DNA of 64,000 bases from Dongia deserti (GTDB taxonomy: Bacteria; Pseudomonadota; Alphaproteobacteria; Dongiales; Dongiaceae): the NCBI RefSeq assembly GCF_003574735.1, contig NZ_QORW01000021.1, forward strand, positions 40,901-104,900, in the 5' to 3' direction. Below are positions 35,698-44,601 of this stretch, one piece after another. A program made the translations under genes and the position numbers. The notes beneath the pieces were generated by a model. It was given only the letters and a program-made list of their open reading frames with translations, was not told the DNA's origin and searched no databases. How positions within the stretch are numbered: position 1 is the stretch's first letter; each line of letters starts with the position of its first letter.

Positions 35698-36072
35698 ATG
35701 ATGAAGATTCTGTTGGTCGAAGATAACGAGATGAACCGGGACATGCTTTCTCGCCGGCTTGTCCGCAAAGGCTACGAAGTCGTGATGGCGCTCGACGGCC
35801 GCCAGGCCGTGGAGATGGCCTCTGGAGAGCACCCTGATCTGATAATCATGGACATGAGTCTCCCGGTCATCGACGGCTGGGAGGCGACGCGGCAAGTGAA
35901 GGCGTCGGAGGCAACCCGATCAATCCCGGTCATCGCCTTGACCGCCCACGCCATGGCCGGCGATCGCGAGAAGGCGATCGAAGCGGGATGCGACGATTAC
36001 GACACCAAGCCCATTGAGTTGCCGCGCCTGCTCGGGAAGATCGCCATGTTGCTAGAGCGAAAGCAACCATAG
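35698..36072 (+). CDS. Single-domain response regulator (DivK/CheY-like)
   Basis: This 124-residue receiver-only protein has acidic residues in LLVEDNEMNRDML, the phospho-acceptor Asp in LIIMDMSLPVIDGW, Thr in ALTAHAM and Lys in YDTKPIELPRL. The MNRDML/KPIELPRLL style resembles DivK-type receivers. It starts 7 bp after the hybrid kinase and ends 35 bp before the cyclase start. It could shuttle phosphate between the kinase and the cyclase protein. Confidence 0.93.
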   Translation: MMKILLVEDNEMNRDMLSRRLVRKGYEVVMALDGRQAVEMASGEHPDLIIMDMSLPVIDGWEATRQVKASEATRSIPVIALTAHAMAGDREKAIEAGCDDYDTKPIELPRLLGKIAMLLERKQP

Positions 36073-36107
36073 CAAAGCGTACGGAACTGTTGAGGCCGGA
36101 ACGAACG

Positions 36108-37760
36108 ATGCTCGACGCGCCAGACCGACGCTCCGACGACTTCCTCAAGGTCGCGCTCCTGGCACATGTCCGTCAGGATTTCAGCGCTCCGGTCAGCGCC
36201 ATCGTGGGCTATGCGGAGATTCTGATCGAGGATGCGCCCCGTTGCGGCCTGGAGCACTGCGCGGCCGATCTCCGAAAGATGTGCCAGGCGGGGCTCGACC
36301 TTCAGAGGCTGGTTCATGATCTGCTCGATCCGGACGCCCTGGGCAAGCGAGCCGGAGGTTCCGACTACGACGAGTTCAAGAGCAAGCTGCGCCACGATCT
36401 GCGGACTCCCCTCACCGCCCTCAAAGGCTACGGCGAAATGCTGCTGGAGGACGCACTGGAGGCCCCGGCGGCCGCATTCGCCGACGACCTCCAGAAGTTG
36501 CTGAACGCAGCAAAGCGGCTGCTCACCCGCCTTGACGGCCTCGTCGAATTCGCCAGCGGAGAGAGTAAAGAGGTCTCGATCGCCGAGTCTGAGACGTCGC
36601 TGTTCCCCGCACTGGGTCGGATCGTCCGCCCGCGCAGCGGTGAACTCATCGCGGACAAGCCGGATGCCTATCGAATCCTGGTTGTCGACGATCATGAATC
36701 GAACCGAGATCTGCTCTCGCGGCGATTAACGCGCGACGCGCATCACGTCGTCACGGCGGCAACCGGGGAGAGCGCCCTTGCGCTCATCGAGCAGGAACCC
36801 TTCGACCTCATCCTCCTGGACCTCCTGATGCCCGGGATGAGCGGCTACGAGGTGCTCGAGCGCCTTAAATGCGATCCGCGCCACAACGAGATCCCGGTGC
36901 TGATGATCTCCGCTCTCAAGGAAATCGAGAGTGCTGTCCGTTGCATCGAGGCGGGTGCGGAGGATTATCTGGCCAAGCCGTTCGACCCCGTTTTGCTTCG
37001 CGCACGCGTCAATGCGTGCCTTGAGAAGAAGCGGCTCCGCGACCGCGAGAAGATCATGCTGCAGCAGCTCCGGTTCGAGCGAGATCGATCCGATGCACTG
37101 CTTCTAAGCATATTGCCGGCACCGATCGTTGCCCGGCTCAACCTAGGCGAAAGCGTGATCGCCGATCATGTTGCGGACGCCACGATACTGTTTGCTGATC
37201 TTGTCGGCTTCACCAATCTGTCCGCGCGGCTCTCCGCGACCAGCCTTGTGCATCTCCTGAATGTGCTGTTCTCTGATTTTGATAGGCTCTCCGTCCAATT
37301 CGGATTGGAGAAGATCAAGACGATCGGGGACGCATACATGCTGGCCGGCGGCCTTCTTGCGCCCTGTTCCGATCACGCCGAAGCGGTCGCCGATATGGCT
37401 CTGGCTATGCGCGATACCCTGCAAGCGGCGAGCCAACGGATTGGCGAACCGCTCCAGTTGAGAATCGGCATACATACCGGTTCGGTCGTGTCTGGCATCA
37501 TCGGAACGCATAAGTTCATCTTCGATGTTTGGGGCGACACGGTGAACACGGCGAGCCGCATGGAATCCCACGGCACGCCCAATGAAATCAGTGTCTCTGC
37601 AGCCACCTACGCGAGACTCCGCGAGAAGTTCACTTTCGAAGCTTGCGGCACACTCGATCTGAAAGGTAAGGGACCAGTCGAGGCATATTTCCTTCGAGGG
37701 CGCCGTGACTCGCACGGCCGGCCGCTCGACTTCTGGTACGGCGGAAGCAGGATGCCCTAG
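36108..37760 (+). CDS. HisKA-like/receiver/class III adenylate cyclase
   Basis: This 550-residue soluble protein has two HisKA-like helical domains. The first (about 15-70) reads VRQDFSAPVSAIVGY, with Gln23 where the phospho-His should be. The second (about 90-150) reads LRHDLRTPLTALKGY with His96. No histidine-kinase ATPase domain is present. A receiver follows (Asp in LILLDLLMPGMSG). The C-terminal class III cyclase shows metal Asp in FADLVGFTNLS, EKIKTIGDAYM (Lys fits ATP specificity) and FDVWGDTVNTASRM. It probably makes cAMP under control of phosphorylation and of dimerisation with a kinase. The ATG at 36108 is preferred to a TTG at 36090. Confidence 0.92.
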   Translation: MLDAPDRRSDDFLKVALLAHVRQDFSAPVSAIVGYAEILIEDAPRCGLEHCAADLRKMCQAGLDLQRLVHDLLDPDALGKRAGGSDYDEFKSKLRHDLRTPLTALKGYGEMLLEDALEAPAAAFADDLQKLLNAAKRLLTRLDGLVEFASGESKEVSIAESETSLFPALGRIVRPRSGELIADKPDAYRILVVDDHESNRDLLSRRLTRDAHHVVTAATGESALALIEQEPFDLILLDLLMPGMSGYEVLERLKCDPRHNEIPVLMISALKEIESAVRCIEAGAEDYLAKPFDPVLLRARVNACLEKKRLRDREKIMLQQLRFERDRSDALLLSILPAPIVARLNLGESVIADHVADATILFADLVGFTNLSARLSATSLVHLLNVLFSDFDRLSVQFGLEKIKTIGDAYMLAGGLLAPCSDHAEAVADMALAMRDTLQAASQRIGEPLQLRIGIHTGSVVSGIIGTHKFIFDVWGDTVNTASRMESHGTPNEISVSAATYARLREKFTFEACGTLDLKGKGPVEAYFLRGRRDSHGRPLDFWYGGSRMP

Positions 37761-37834
37761 GCAAATCCGAGGTAACCCCACACAAGAGCCGTCATGCTCG
37801 GATGCAGAGCCAGGATGAAAGGACAGGTTCAGAA

Positions 37835-38362
37835 ATGACTAGAACGAAATTAGCGGCTCTGAGTCTTGGCTTTCTCTGTGCCTCAAGTGCGGCTGTGGCC
37901 CAGACGCCCCAACAACAGGCAGTGGCGACTTTCTTCAACCCGCAGGGCCAAGAGATCGGCAAAGCGATACTCACACAGACAACGAGCGGTGTCTTGATTG
38001 ACATCGATGTATCGCGCATTCCCAACGGAGAGCATGGATTCCACATCCACGAAACCGGTATCTGCGACAGCGCCGACGGTTTCAAATCGGCGGGTGGCCA
38101 CTTCGATCCAGCCCAGCAGCAACATGGCTATATGGCTGAACACGGCTCGCACGCCGGGGACATGCCAAACCAGTTCGTTGGTGCCGACGGCAAGCTCCGG
38201 GCACAGGTCCTGAACCCCAATGTCACGTTGACCACCGGTCCGACGAACGTTTTGGATGCCGACGGCTCGGCACTAATTATTCACGCCGACCCAGATGACT
38301 ACAGCACACAGCCGGCCGGCAATGCCGGCGATCGTATCGTCTGTGCCGTGGTCAAGAAGTGA
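37835..38362 (+). CDS. sodC: Periplasmic Cu/Zn superoxide dismutase
   Basis: This 175-residue SOD has a Sec signal (LGFLCASSAAVA, cleavage near residue 22) and all metal ligands: His70, His72, bridging His89/His97, His106, Asp109 and His150. The disulfide pair is Cys77 and Cys170. It converts periplasmic superoxide to peroxide and oxygen. The ATG at 37835 follows AAAGGA. It lies 74 bp after the cyclase gene and could be the last gene of the signalling island, consistent with a redox theme set by the heme protein. It may also have its own promoter. Confidence 0.95.
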   Translation: MTRTKLAALSLGFLCASSAAVAQTPQQQAVATFFNPQGQEIGKAILTQTTSGVLIDIDVSRIPNGEHGFHIHETGICDSADGFKSAGGHFDPAQQQHGYMAEHGSHAGDMPNQFVGADGKLRAQVLNPNVTLTTGPTNVLDADGSALIIHADPDDYSTQPAGNAGDRIVCAVVKK

Positions 38363-38876
38363 CTTAGGTACCGGTGCATCGCAACGCTTCAGCTCGCAAA
38401 TTAGACACTACAGATCAGCAGCTCCAAAAGCCGACACGCAGCCGATAGGACGATTGCCAATGTGCTGCTTGCCAAGCCGCGCCATCGCGCAGGCTGATGA
38501 AATAATCCGGACCGCCCATCTGGCCGCCTTTGCGACGCCGCCGCCCCGAACGGTGCGCGCGCGTCTCGAACTCGACCCTGTCAGAGCTTCCACGTGGCGC
38601 GCACACGTCCGATGAGCGCACGAACTGCCAAGAGATCAGCTGAGCTTAGCCATTGCATCGTCGACATGGATATAACGGCGGTCCGCAAGGCAGTCCTTTG
38701 AACAAATGATCACGTCGGAAACTATTTTCCGCCGGGCAAGAATCTTCTCTATTTGGATCCATTAGATCGATATGCGTTTCGAGCGAGCCGTTGCACAACT
38801 GAGGTTTCAAAAATGTTTCTGGACGGCTGGATGGCGCACTGCATCTAATCCGCTCTTCAGTTGGGAGGCTGAATCT
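38363..38876. other. Intergenic stretch, no supported gene
   Basis: Open frames on both strands lack ribosome binding sites and recognisable domains. The last 240 bases are more A/T-rich and probably contain the promoter of the small gene at 38877. Confidence 0.4.
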
Positions 38877-39080
38877 ATGAGTGAAATGCTTGCGTATCGC
38901 GCTTATTTCCTGACAGTCAGCGACCACATTAGGCATGTGATTGGCTTTAAGTCGGCAGATGATGCATCTGCTCGCGAAGAAGCAGAACGCATGTTGGAGC
39001 AATCAGAATATGCAGCAATCGAGATCTATGAAGGATGGCGGCTGGTGTTCCGCAAGGAGAGATTGCAAATAGCTGCATGA
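38877..39080 (+). CDS. Small conserved-type hypothetical protein
   Basis: This 67-residue acidic protein (MLAYRAYFLTVSDHIRHV, then GFKSADDASAREEAERML, ending WRLVFRKERLQ) has the layout of short alphaproteobacterial proteins with one beta-hairpin and a helix. GGGAGG lies 8 bases before the ATG, which is the main evidence that it is real. It stands alone, and its function is unknown. Confidence 0.65.
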   Translation: MSEMLAYRAYFLTVSDHIRHVIGFKSADDASAREEAERMLEQSEYAAIEIYEGWRLVFRKERLQIAA

Positions 39081-39452
39081 CGGGCGTTGGATTCCAACCC
39101 GCGCAAGTGGGCTTTGGCATGAGGCGACGCAGTCTGCGACCGCGTTGCTTTTGCTTTTTATGAAGAGCGTGTTTTTTGCACGAAAGTTATCCGTCACTGC
39201 TTGACGCTGTCTCGCAGGGTTCGTTGCCAGACTCAGCGGTCGGCCAAGTCAGTTCGCCGGCTCAGTTTGCTCGTGGACGTGACCGTGACGGGTTCACACG
39301 TGAAGCAGCGCCTCACGTATGAGTTTTGCCGGCGGCGAGCCGATGGGCGGTCGCCACGATCGGAGAGAGCCCATCTTGCATGCGACCGAGGTTCAGTAGC
39401 CCTGCCCCAAGCATGGACGCAGGGCTACCCGGACGCTAGCTAACCGACAATG
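39081..39452. other. Intergenic stretch with a strong hairpin
   Basis: No gene is supported. The only clear structure is the hairpin at 39396-39428 behind the convergent binding-protein gene. Confidence 0.4.
39396..39428 (-). terminator. Hairpin downstream of the Liv binding-protein gene
   Basis: GTAGCCCTGC (39396-39405) and GCAGGGCTAC (39419-39428) are perfect 10-bp arms with a 13-nt loop, 24 bp beyond the stop at 39453 on the minus strand. It lacks a T tract, so it may stabilise the 3' end or need a factor for termination. Confidence 0.5.
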
Positions 39453-40715
39453 CTACTTGAGACCGGCTTTTATCTTGCCAACTTCTTCGGCGCTCATCTC
39501 ACCGACAGTCGTCACCTCGCCGTCCTTGATCCGCCAGAGCCGGAACGGGCCCGTAATATCGCCGTACTGATCGAACGCGATCGGGCCGATCACGCCTTCG
39601 TACCGGATCTTCTTGCCTTCCTTGAGCAACGCCAGAGCCCTTGCAAATTCATCCTTGCCCGCATGGACCGGCGTGCCGTCGGGCGCAACCACTTCGGGGA
39701 TCGCGGCCTTGATGGCAGCGGCATCGCGCTTGCCGGCTTTGGCCACTGCGAGCGCGACGATCGCCCCGGCATCGTACGAGCGATCGGCCGCCGGTGCATC
39801 GGGCTTGATGCCGCCGGAGAAGGCTTCGTAGTTGGCGTTGAAGTACTCGGTGGATGCCGTCGGATTGGTACCGGAGGAAGTGCCGAACGCCTCATTAAGA
39901 TATTGCGCGCCAACGCTGTTAATGAAGTCGGTCGAGTTCATGCCGTCGTTCAGCAGGAACTTCTGCGGGCCGCCGCCGGAGATCCACGCGCGTGCGATGG
40001 TGGCGCCATCCACCGGATAGCTGACCAGATAAAGCGCCTCGGGATCGCCCTTCATGGCCGCGCTGGCTTCGGAGGCGTAGCTCGACTGTTTTTCGTTATA
40101 GGGGGTGACCGAGGTGACCGTTCCGCCCAGCTTCTCGTAAGCAGCCCGGAACTCGCGGACCATGTTCACGCCGAAATCATTGTTGACGTGAATGATGGCG
40201 AGCTTCTTCAGTCCCTGATCCAGCGCGTACTTCGCTGCCGCCGTTCCCTGCAGCGCATCGGACGTAATGGTCCGGAAGAAGATGCCATTCGTCTTGCCCT
40301 CCCGCCCCAGCGCCGTCAGCGTCGGCGAGGAAGATGCCGGCGACACCTGCACCACGCCGGCAGGCGCGGTAACCGACGTCAGGATCGGGATGGAGATTGA
40401 GGAGATGATGCCGCCGATGATGACCGGCACCTTCTTGATGTTGACCAGCTGAGTCGCCTGATCGACCGCAACATTGCCCTGGCTCTGGCTGTCGCGGGTA
40501 TCCGTTACCAGCTTGCAGCCATTGACGCCGCCCGCTTCGTTGAAGTCGCGGAACGCCATCTCCACAGATTTGGCGCCGGCTTGGCCGTACTCGCCGGCCG
40601 GTCCGGTCAGTTCCATCACCACGCCTATGGTGATATCGCAATCCGCCGCGAGCGCCGGCGCCAGAGGCGCAGCCAACGCTGCGAGCAACGTACTCAGCAG
40701 TAGCGTCTTTTTCAT
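39453..40715 (-). CDS. Branched-chain-amino-acid-type ABC substrate-binding protein
   Basis: This 420-residue periplasmic binding protein (Peripla_BP_6, LivK-like) has a Sec signal (LLLSTLLAALAAPLAPALA). Typical segments are IGVVMELTGPAGEYGQAGAKSV, VIIGGIISSISIPIL, AIIHVNNDFGVNM and YDAGAIVALAVAKAG. Cys26 and Cys67 may form a disulfide. It lies behind the aldo/keto reductase in the GntR-led minus-strand operon and supplies the permeases at 44598 and 45506 on the opposite strand. The ligand may be an amino acid, amide or aromatic acid. Confidence 0.93.
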   Translation of the reverse strand: MKKTLLLSTLLAALAAPLAPALAADCDITIGVVMELTGPAGEYGQAGAKSVEMAFRDFNEAGGVNGCKLVTDTRDSQSQGNVAVDQATQLVNIKKVPVIIGGIISSISIPILTSVTAPAGVVQVSPASSSPTLTALGREGKTNGIFFRTITSDALQGTAAAKYALDQGLKKLAIIHVNNDFGVNMVREFRAAYEKLGGTVTSVTPYNEKQSSYASEASAAMKGDPEALYLVSYPVDGATIARAWISGGGPQKFLLNDGMNSTDFINSVGAQYLNEAFGTSSGTNPTASTEYFNANYEAFSGGIKPDAPAADRSYDAGAIVALAVAKAGKRDAAAIKAAIPEVVAPDGTPVHAGKDEFARALALLKEGKKIRYEGVIGPIAFDQYGDITGPFRLWRIKDGEVTTVGEMSAEEVGKIKAGLK

Positions 40716-40779
40716 GTTCCAGTCCCTCCCTGTCCTGGCCGCTTCTCGATGGCCCTTGATTACTACCGTGCGAGCTTTG

Positions 40780-41838
40780 TCACGCCGCTCCCTTGTTGAG
40801 ATTGTATTTCATGATGCTGCCGTGGCGCCCCGTCGTGTCGCGCTCGAGCCCGAAGACATCGCCGTCGAGCTCTCTGGCTTCGGCGAGCACCTCATCGATA
40901 CCTGAGCGATCCTCGGCCCTGAGGGTCAGATCCGAGATCGCAAGGTTGGAAGCCAGGTGCGCGCGATTGCGCGCGCCGACGATGACTGCAGCAACGCTGG
41001 GCCATTCCAGCACAGCCGCGGCCGCCACCGTGGCGATATCGCTCTGATGACGCCGCGCAATGTCTCGCAGAACTCGGAGCAAAGCCTGGAAAAGGTCCCA
41101 GCCCCCGAACTCCTCGATGATCAGCCGGTATTTGGTGAGCGAGCGGTTTTCCATCACTCCGGTCGGCTCGGGCGCTCCCAGCCATTTCTCGCTCAGGAAG
41201 CCGCCGGCGACCGTGCCGTAGCAGAACAAGGCGACGCCCCGTTCGAGCGCCACCTGCACCATGCTCTTCGCCGGCCGACGATCCAGCAGCGAATACTGCA
41301 CCTGCATGGAGGCGACGGGAACTCCGCTATCAATCATCTCCGTCATGCGCCGCGTGTCGAAGTTGGTCCCGCCGATCTTGTCGATCTTGCCGGCGCGCCG
41401 CAGCCCCTCGAGCCAATGCGCCGTCTCGAGCCAGCGCGGCACATCGTAGTTCCACCAATGGAACTGCACGAGATCGAGCCGCTCCATCTCCAGCCGGCGC
41501 AGCGAGGTGTCGATGACCTTCTCGACATAGGACTTGCTGATGTGCGGCAGGACGTCGAGGTCAGGCACGAATTTGGTGTGAATCTTGATCCGGTTCAACG
41601 CCACTTGGCCGCGCAGATCACGGTAGCGCGCGCGGAACCGGCCGATCAGTTCCTCCACGCCGGTGTAGATGTCGGCGCAGTCGAAGGTGGTGATGCCCGC
41701 TTCGGCAAAGGCGATCATGTCGCCGACGGGATCGTCGCTGATGACCGGGCTATGGCTGCCCGAAAGCTGCCACCCGCCGCGGACCACGCGCGAGATTTCA
41801 TAGCCGGGCGAGAGCTTGAAGCGCTGCACGGCCTTCAC
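40780..41838 (-). CDS. Aldo/keto reductase 1
   Basis: This 352-residue TIM-barrel oxidoreductase has Asp and Tyr in FDCADIYTG, catalytic Lys in KIHTKFVPD and His in VQFHWWNYD. The C-terminal NADP-site segment is AAVIVGARNRAHLASN. I set the start at the GTG at 41838, which overlaps the stop of the TIGR04076 gene (GTGA) and follows GAAGG. An open frame running further back is antisense/out of frame. It shares the blocks QFHWW and GGFLSEKWLG with the AKR half of the fusion at 46491, so they are paralogues on either side of the transporter. Confidence 0.88.
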   Translation of the reverse strand: MKAVQRFKLSPGYEISRVVRGGWQLSGSHSPVISDDPVGDMIAFAEAGITTFDCADIYTGVEELIGRFRARYRDLRGQVALNRIKIHTKFVPDLDVLPHISKSYVEKVIDTSLRRLEMERLDLVQFHWWNYDVPRWLETAHWLEGLRRAGKIDKIGGTNFDTRRMTEMIDSGVPVASMQVQYSLLDRRPAKSMVQVALERGVALFCYGTVAGGFLSEKWLGAPEPTGVMENRSLTKYRLIIEEFGGWDLFQALLRVLRDIARRHQSDIATVAAAAVLEWPSVAAVIVGARNRAHLASNLAISDLTLRAEDRSGIDEVLAEARELDGDVFGLERDTTGRHGSIMKYNLNKGAA

Positions 41839-42185
41839 GCCTTCGGCCGTGGAACAGCCGTCGTCGCTGCGTGATTGAACCTGCGCAGGCCGAGGCGCTG
41901 GATGCGGAAACGTGTCGAGCAATTGGGATCGGGACACGCCACCTCGGCATCGCTGGTCATCCAGTCGTTCGCATGGGTCGGGCGTTGCTTGGCGGGCAGC
42001 AGCGGCAACAGTGCAGCCAGCGAATAGATCGAGAAGCCCTGACCCGGCGGCAGATGCAGCATCTCGCCGCGCAGTTCGAAGTAATCGCCGGGCTTGGCGC
42101 CGCAATAGATCGCCCCGCCTACCGGTGCCGTCACCTCGACGCGCAGATCATAGAGCTCAAAAGAATCGTCCTGCTTGTCAGTCAT
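41835..42185 (-). CDS. TIGR04076-family protein
   Basis: This 116-residue protein matches the TIGR04076 pattern: an N-terminal strand (YDLRVEVTAPVGGAIYCGAKPGDYF), LPPGQGFSIYSLAALLPLLPAKQR and NDWMTSDAEVACPDPNCSTRFRI with a CPDPNC motif. Such proteins often sit next to aldo/keto reductases or iron-sulfur-type oxidoreductases, and their biochemical role is unknown. Start and stop both overlap neighbours (GntR stop at 42178, AKR start at 41838), so the three genes are translationally coupled. Confidence 0.85.
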   Translation of the reverse strand: MTDKQDDSFELYDLRVEVTAPVGGAIYCGAKPGDYFELRGEMLHLPPGQGFSIYSLAALLPLLPAKQRPTHANDWMTSDAEVACPDPNCSTRFRIQRLGLRRFNHAATTAVPRPKA

Positions 42186-42957
42186 CGTTCGCCGCCATTC
42201 TCTCAGCCTCCTCCGCATCGAGGCGCTGGCGCACGAGGTTGAAGGAACGCGAGATGTCGTCCCTGAGCGCGCTTATCGCGCCCTGTTCATCGCCGCGTTC
42301 CATGGCCTCGATGAGCGCCCAATGGTGGTGCGCACCGGGCAGGTCGCGCTGCTCCTCATGCAAGGCCGCGGCCGCCTGTACATAGGGCCCGGACTGCAGC
42401 CAGAGACTTTCGATGATCGGGATCAGCACCGCCGAGCGCGCGGCCCGGTAGATGTAATAGTGGAAGGCGTGGTTGAACTCGGAGGTGATGCGCGCACGGT
42501 CGCTCTCCTGCGAGCGGAAGGCCGCTTCGCATTGCCCGGCCAGCTGGCGCAGGTGCGCGAAGTCCGTTGGCTTCAGATTCGGCAGAGCCAAGGCAACGAT
42601 CTGTCCCTCGATCAGTGTGCGCGCCCGCGCCAGATCCTCCAGCCGTTCGCGCGTGATGACCGGGACGCGCACCGAGCGGTTCGGCAACGCCTCCAGCGCC
42701 TGCTCGGAAACCAGACGCGCGAGTGCTTCGCGCACAGGCATGGTGCTGGTCTGCAGTCTCTCCGCCAGTTCCTGGATGCGCAGCGTTTCGCCGGTGGCGA
42801 AGACGCCATGGATCAGAGAGCGCCGCAGTTCCGCATAGACCCGATCATGAAGCGTCTCGCGCGGGATCGGCGACAAGGAACGCCGGCGGCCCATCCCGAC
42901 CACCTTGGGCGTCTCCTCTTCCTGCTCTTGCAGAATGCGGTCTTCGGAGTCAGTCAT
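42178..42957 (-). CDS. GntR-family regulator, FCD subfamily
   Basis: This 259-residue regulator has a winged helix (LHDRVYAELRRSLIHGVFATGETL, TSTMPVREALARLVSEQAL) and an FCD ligand domain (FNHAFHYYIYRAARSAVL, HHHWALIEAMERGD). It heads the minus-strand operon GntR - TIGR04076 - AKR - binding protein and is divergent from the Liv permease/ATPase operon. It is therefore placed to control both. Inverted repeats at 42984-43012 are its candidate operator. Confidence 0.92.
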   Translation of the reverse strand: MTDSEDRILQEQEEETPKVVGMGRRRSLSPIPRETLHDRVYAELRRSLIHGVFATGETLRIQELAERLQTSTMPVREALARLVSEQALEALPNRSVRVPVITRERLEDLARARTLIEGQIVALALPNLKPTDFAHLRQLAGQCEAAFRSQESDRARITSEFNHAFHYYIYRAARSAVLIPIIESLWLQSGPYVQAAAALHEEQRDLPGAHHHWALIEAMERGDEQGAISALRDDISRSFNLVRQRLDAEEAERMAANDD

Positions 42958-42983
42958 GGAAACTAAATTTCCTAGACTCAGCT

Positions 42984-43051
42984 GAATTGCGGAACTTTCT
43001 TACTTGCAATTCCGAATGCTGTAAAGTTCTATCAGATATCTTTGATCAAAG
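42984..43051. promoter_or_regulatory. Inverted repeats in the GntR/Liv divergent promoter
   Basis: GAATTGC (42984-42990) and GCAATTC (43006-43012) are perfect arms whose centres are 22 bp apart, two helical turns. A separate perfect palindrome, CTTTGATCAAAG, lies at 43040-43051, ending 9 bp before the ATG at 43061. Either could be the GntR site. Confidence 0.5.
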
Positions 43052-43060
43052 TTCGTCTCG

Positions 43061-43861
43061 ATGCAGTCAGCCAACCGCTCCGCGACCACTCAGACTGACG
43101 CTTCGGTGGTCGAGGCCCGCGACGTTACCATGCGGTTCGGCGGCCTCACTGCCGTCGGCGGCATGTCGATCGCCCTTCGTCGCGGCGAGATTCTGGGACT
43201 GATCGGACCGAACGGCGCCGGCAAGACCACCTTGTTCAATCTGCTCGCGGGCAGCCTGAAGCCGACCGCGGGCGCAATCAGGCTCGGCGGTGCGGATATA
43301 TCGCACGAAGGGCCGGAACGCCGCATCGCGCGCGGCCTCGGGCGCACCTTTCAGATTCCACGTCCCTTCTCGGAAATGACGGTGCTGGAGAATGTGCTGA
43401 CCGGCGGCCAAGCCCAGGCCGGCGAACAGATCTGGTCGAACTTCCTGCGCCCCGGCCGGGTGGCGGCGCAAGAAACGGCCGCGGTCGACAAGGCGCGCGC
43501 CCTGCTCGACTTCGTCACGCTTTCGGCGCTGGAGGGCGAACCGGCGCGGGTGCTATCCGGCGGCCAGCGCAAGCTGCTCGAGCTCGCGCGCGTCCTGATG
43601 GCAGACCCGGACATCTTGCTTCTGGATGAGCCAGCGGCGGGGGTCAATCCTACCTTGCTTGAATTCATTATCGCGCGGGTGATGGATCTCAATGCCAGCG
43701 GCAAGTCCATCCTCCTCATCGAGCACAATATGGATGTGGTGGCGCGCCTGTGCAGCCGCGTGGTGGTGATGGCGGCCGGCAAGCATCTGGCCGAGGGCGC
43801 GCCGGCTGCGGTCGCGCGCGATCCCGCAGTCATCGAAGCCTATCTGGGAGATGTGGCGTGA
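43061..43861 (+). CDS. Branched-chain-type ABC ATPase, LivG type
   Basis: This 266-residue ATPase has Walker A GPNGAGKTT, the Q-loop RTFQIPRPF, signature LSGGQRKLLELA, Walker B ILLLDEPAAGVNP and the short C-terminal LivG tail (VIEAYLG). The ATG at 43061 has no obvious ribosome binding site and follows a palindrome, so the transcript may have a very short leader. Its stop overlaps the GTG start of the LivF gene. Confidence 0.92.
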   Translation: MQSANRSATTQTDASVVEARDVTMRFGGLTAVGGMSIALRRGEILGLIGPNGAGKTTLFNLLAGSLKPTAGAIRLGGADISHEGPERRIARGLGRTFQIPRPFSEMTVLENVLTGGQAQAGEQIWSNFLRPGRVAAQETAAVDKARALLDFVTLSALEGEPARVLSGGQRKLLELARVLMADPDILLLDEPAAGVNPTLLEFIIARVMDLNASGKSILLIEHNMDVVARLCSRVVVMAAGKHLAEGAPAAVARDPAVIEAYLGDVA

Positions 43862-44601
43862 GTGTCCCTGCGCTTTCGACGGACGCGCTGGTCGCGGGCT
43901 ATGAGCGCGATCTACCGATCGTGCGCGGGATCGATTTCTCGGTCGGCATCGGAGAGTTGGTGGTCGTGCTGGGCCCCAACGGCGCCGGGAAATCGACACT
44001 GGTCAAGGCGATCGCGGGACTGGTGACCATCCATTCCGGCGCGATCCGCCTTGGCGATCGCGACATCACGTCCGCGCCGGCGCACGAAAAGGTCCATCAG
44101 GGCCTCGCTTTCGTGCCGCAGACGGAGAACATCTTCACCACGCTGACAGTCCACGAAAATCTGCTCGTGGCGGCCAATATCCTGGCCAAGGAGACACGGA
44201 GCCGGCGCATTTCCGAGCTCTATGCACTTTTCCCCGATCTTGCTGCGCGCCCGTCGCTGAAAGCCGGACAGCTGTCGGGCGGACAGCGACAGATGCTGGC
44301 GGTGGCACGCGCACTGATCGTCGCGCCGTCGGTCCTCATCCTGGACGAGCCGTCGGCTGGACTGTCGCCGAAAGTAGCGGCGGACGTATTCCGTACCCTC
44401 AAGAGCATCAACGAGACCGGCGTGACCATCATACTGGTCGAACAGAACGTGAAGGCCGCGCTAGCCATCGCGCATCGCGGGGTGATCCTGGTCGATGGCA
44501 AGCGTCGCCACGAAGGACCGGCCGCGACCCTCGCCGGCGATCCGATCGTGGCCGAGCTCTATCTCGGCGCGCATCGCGCTCCACCGGCGGTCGGCGCATG
44601 A
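43858..44601 (+). CDS. Branched-chain-type ABC ATPase, LivF type
   Basis: This 247-residue ATPase starts at the GTG (43858) overlapping the LivG stop. It has Walker A GPNGAGKST, signature LSGGQRQMLAVA and Walker B LILDEPSAGLSP. FVPQTENIFTTLTVHENL is the LivF-type Q-loop region. It forms the second nucleotide-binding subunit of the importer and is coupled to the permease gene by ATGA. Confidence 0.93.
   Translation: MSVPALSTDALVAGYERDLPIVRGIDFSVGIGELVVVLGPNGAGKSTLVKAIAGLVTIHSGAIRLGDRDITSAPAHEKVHQGLAFVPQTENIFTTLTVHENLLVAANILAKETRSRRISELYALFPDLAARPSLKAGQLSGGQRQMLAVARALIVAPSVLILDEPSAGLSPKVAADVFRTLKSINETGVTIILVEQNVKAALAIAHRGVILVDGKRRHEGPAATLAGDPIVAELYLGAHRAPPAVGA

Noticed and set aside
38295..38621. 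Open frames on both strands behind sodC
   Set aside because: No ribosome binding site, no family pattern, and overlap with the sodC end on the plus strand.
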